DNA of 11,140 nucleotides, taken from positions 1 to 11,140 of the forward strand of contig JAAXHZ010000057.1 in the NCBI GenBank assembly GCA_012270625.1. The letters run 5' to 3'. The DNA is from Dehalococcoidia bacterium. GTDB taxonomy: Bacteria; Chloroflexota; Dehalococcoidia; SAR202; UBA11138. Position 1 is the stretch's first letter. Each line of letters opens with the position of its first letter. The notes below the pieces were generated by a model. The model did not search any database. It saw only the letters and a list, made by a program, of their open reading frames with translations, and had not been told where the DNA came from. Positions 10,990 through 11,140 of the stretch are shown here, one piece after another. A program made the position numbers and the translations under genes.

Positions 10990-11140
10990 TTGCCCCAGTT
11001 TCAGATAGTATCCGACTTCCAGGCCACCGGGGACCAGCCACAGGCCATAGACGAGGTCGTCGCAGGCATCGACAGAGGCATGGTCCACCAGTCGCTGATG
11101 GGCGTCACAGGCAGCGGCAAGACGTTCACCATGGCGAACG
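10990..11140 (+). CDS. uvrB: Excinuclease ABC subunit B (UvrB), 5' part only
   Basis: UvrB is the DNA-damage verification helicase of nucleotide excision repair; it binds UvrA and then UvrC. Only the first 50 codons are in the window. They read [19 protein letters not shown], then [12 protein letters not shown]. Both the [12 protein letters not shown] opening (the adenine-recognising Q motif region) and Walker A TGSGKTFT are characteristic of UvrB. The TTG at 10990 is chosen because the protein then begins at the usual distance from these motifs, and GGGAGAG lies six bases upstream. It is divergent from the small-ORF cluster. Confidence 0.93.
   Translation, partial: MPQFQIVSDFQATGDQPQAIDEVVAGIDRGMVHQSLMGVTGSGKTFTMAN

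Noticed and set aside
10649..11041. Upstream part of a 157-codon minus-strand ORF
   Set aside because: Composition is Arg/Pro/Gly-rich and it runs through a palindromic repeat and antisense to uvrB; only the last 26 codons have a proper ribosome site.

Overview
The window looks like a chromosomal piece of a GC-rich, free-living bacterium. Protein style (a B. subtilis-type Fe-S PurF, a CopC/CopD/cytochrome c fusion, a membrane protein of the group databases label 'fenitrothion hydrolase') and several families of short palindromic interspersed repeats fit Chloroflexota of the Dehalococcoidia/SAR202 kind. That placement is an inference, not something the sequence proves. All genes run on the minus strand except uvrB at the right edge.

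Layout, left to right: (1) 1-1611, purF cut by the window edge, with a good sigma70-type promoter. Its frame has no ATG, GTG or TTG between the last in-frame stop and the catalytic cysteine, and two GC-rich palindromic repeats sit exactly there. (2) 1646-3490, an AT-richer two-gene unit: an OLD/AAA_21-like ATPase followed with zero spacing (TAGATG) by a PIN-domain nuclease, a plausible defence or toxin-type module. (3) 3540-10034, a copper/haem/thiol membrane module read leftward: a His-rich exported protein, a YtkA/FixH-like exported protein, another exported His/Met-bearing protein, a lipoprotein redoxin, a CopC-CopD-cytochrome c fusion, and a polytopic membrane protein with six clustered cysteines. 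The third to fifth of these overlap by GTGA. (4) 10074-10648, three small coupled ORFs (26, 53 and 111 aa; membrane/coiled-coil). (5) A repeat-bearing intergenic region, then the start of uvrB on the plus strand.

The main discovery is the redoxin. Two apparent ORFs (8229-7888 and the stretch to 7528) form one 233-codon gene with an in-frame TGA at 7888-7890, exactly where this family has the first Cys of its CxxC motif (FYRGFF-U-GIC). A two-tiered stem-loop with a GGU apical loop starts on the base after the TGA, which is what a bacterial SECIS element should look like. It should be annotated as a selenocysteine-containing redoxin, not as a pseudogene or two hypothetical genes.

Working model (inference): the 3540-10034 genes form an extracytoplasmic copper-handling and redox system. 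Four exported proteins have Ala-His at the predicted signal-peptidase site, so each would start with a histidine, as in CopC's copper site. The Sec lipoprotein would supply a strong thiol/selenol reductant for copper or haem sites, and the cytochrome domain would link it to electron transfer.
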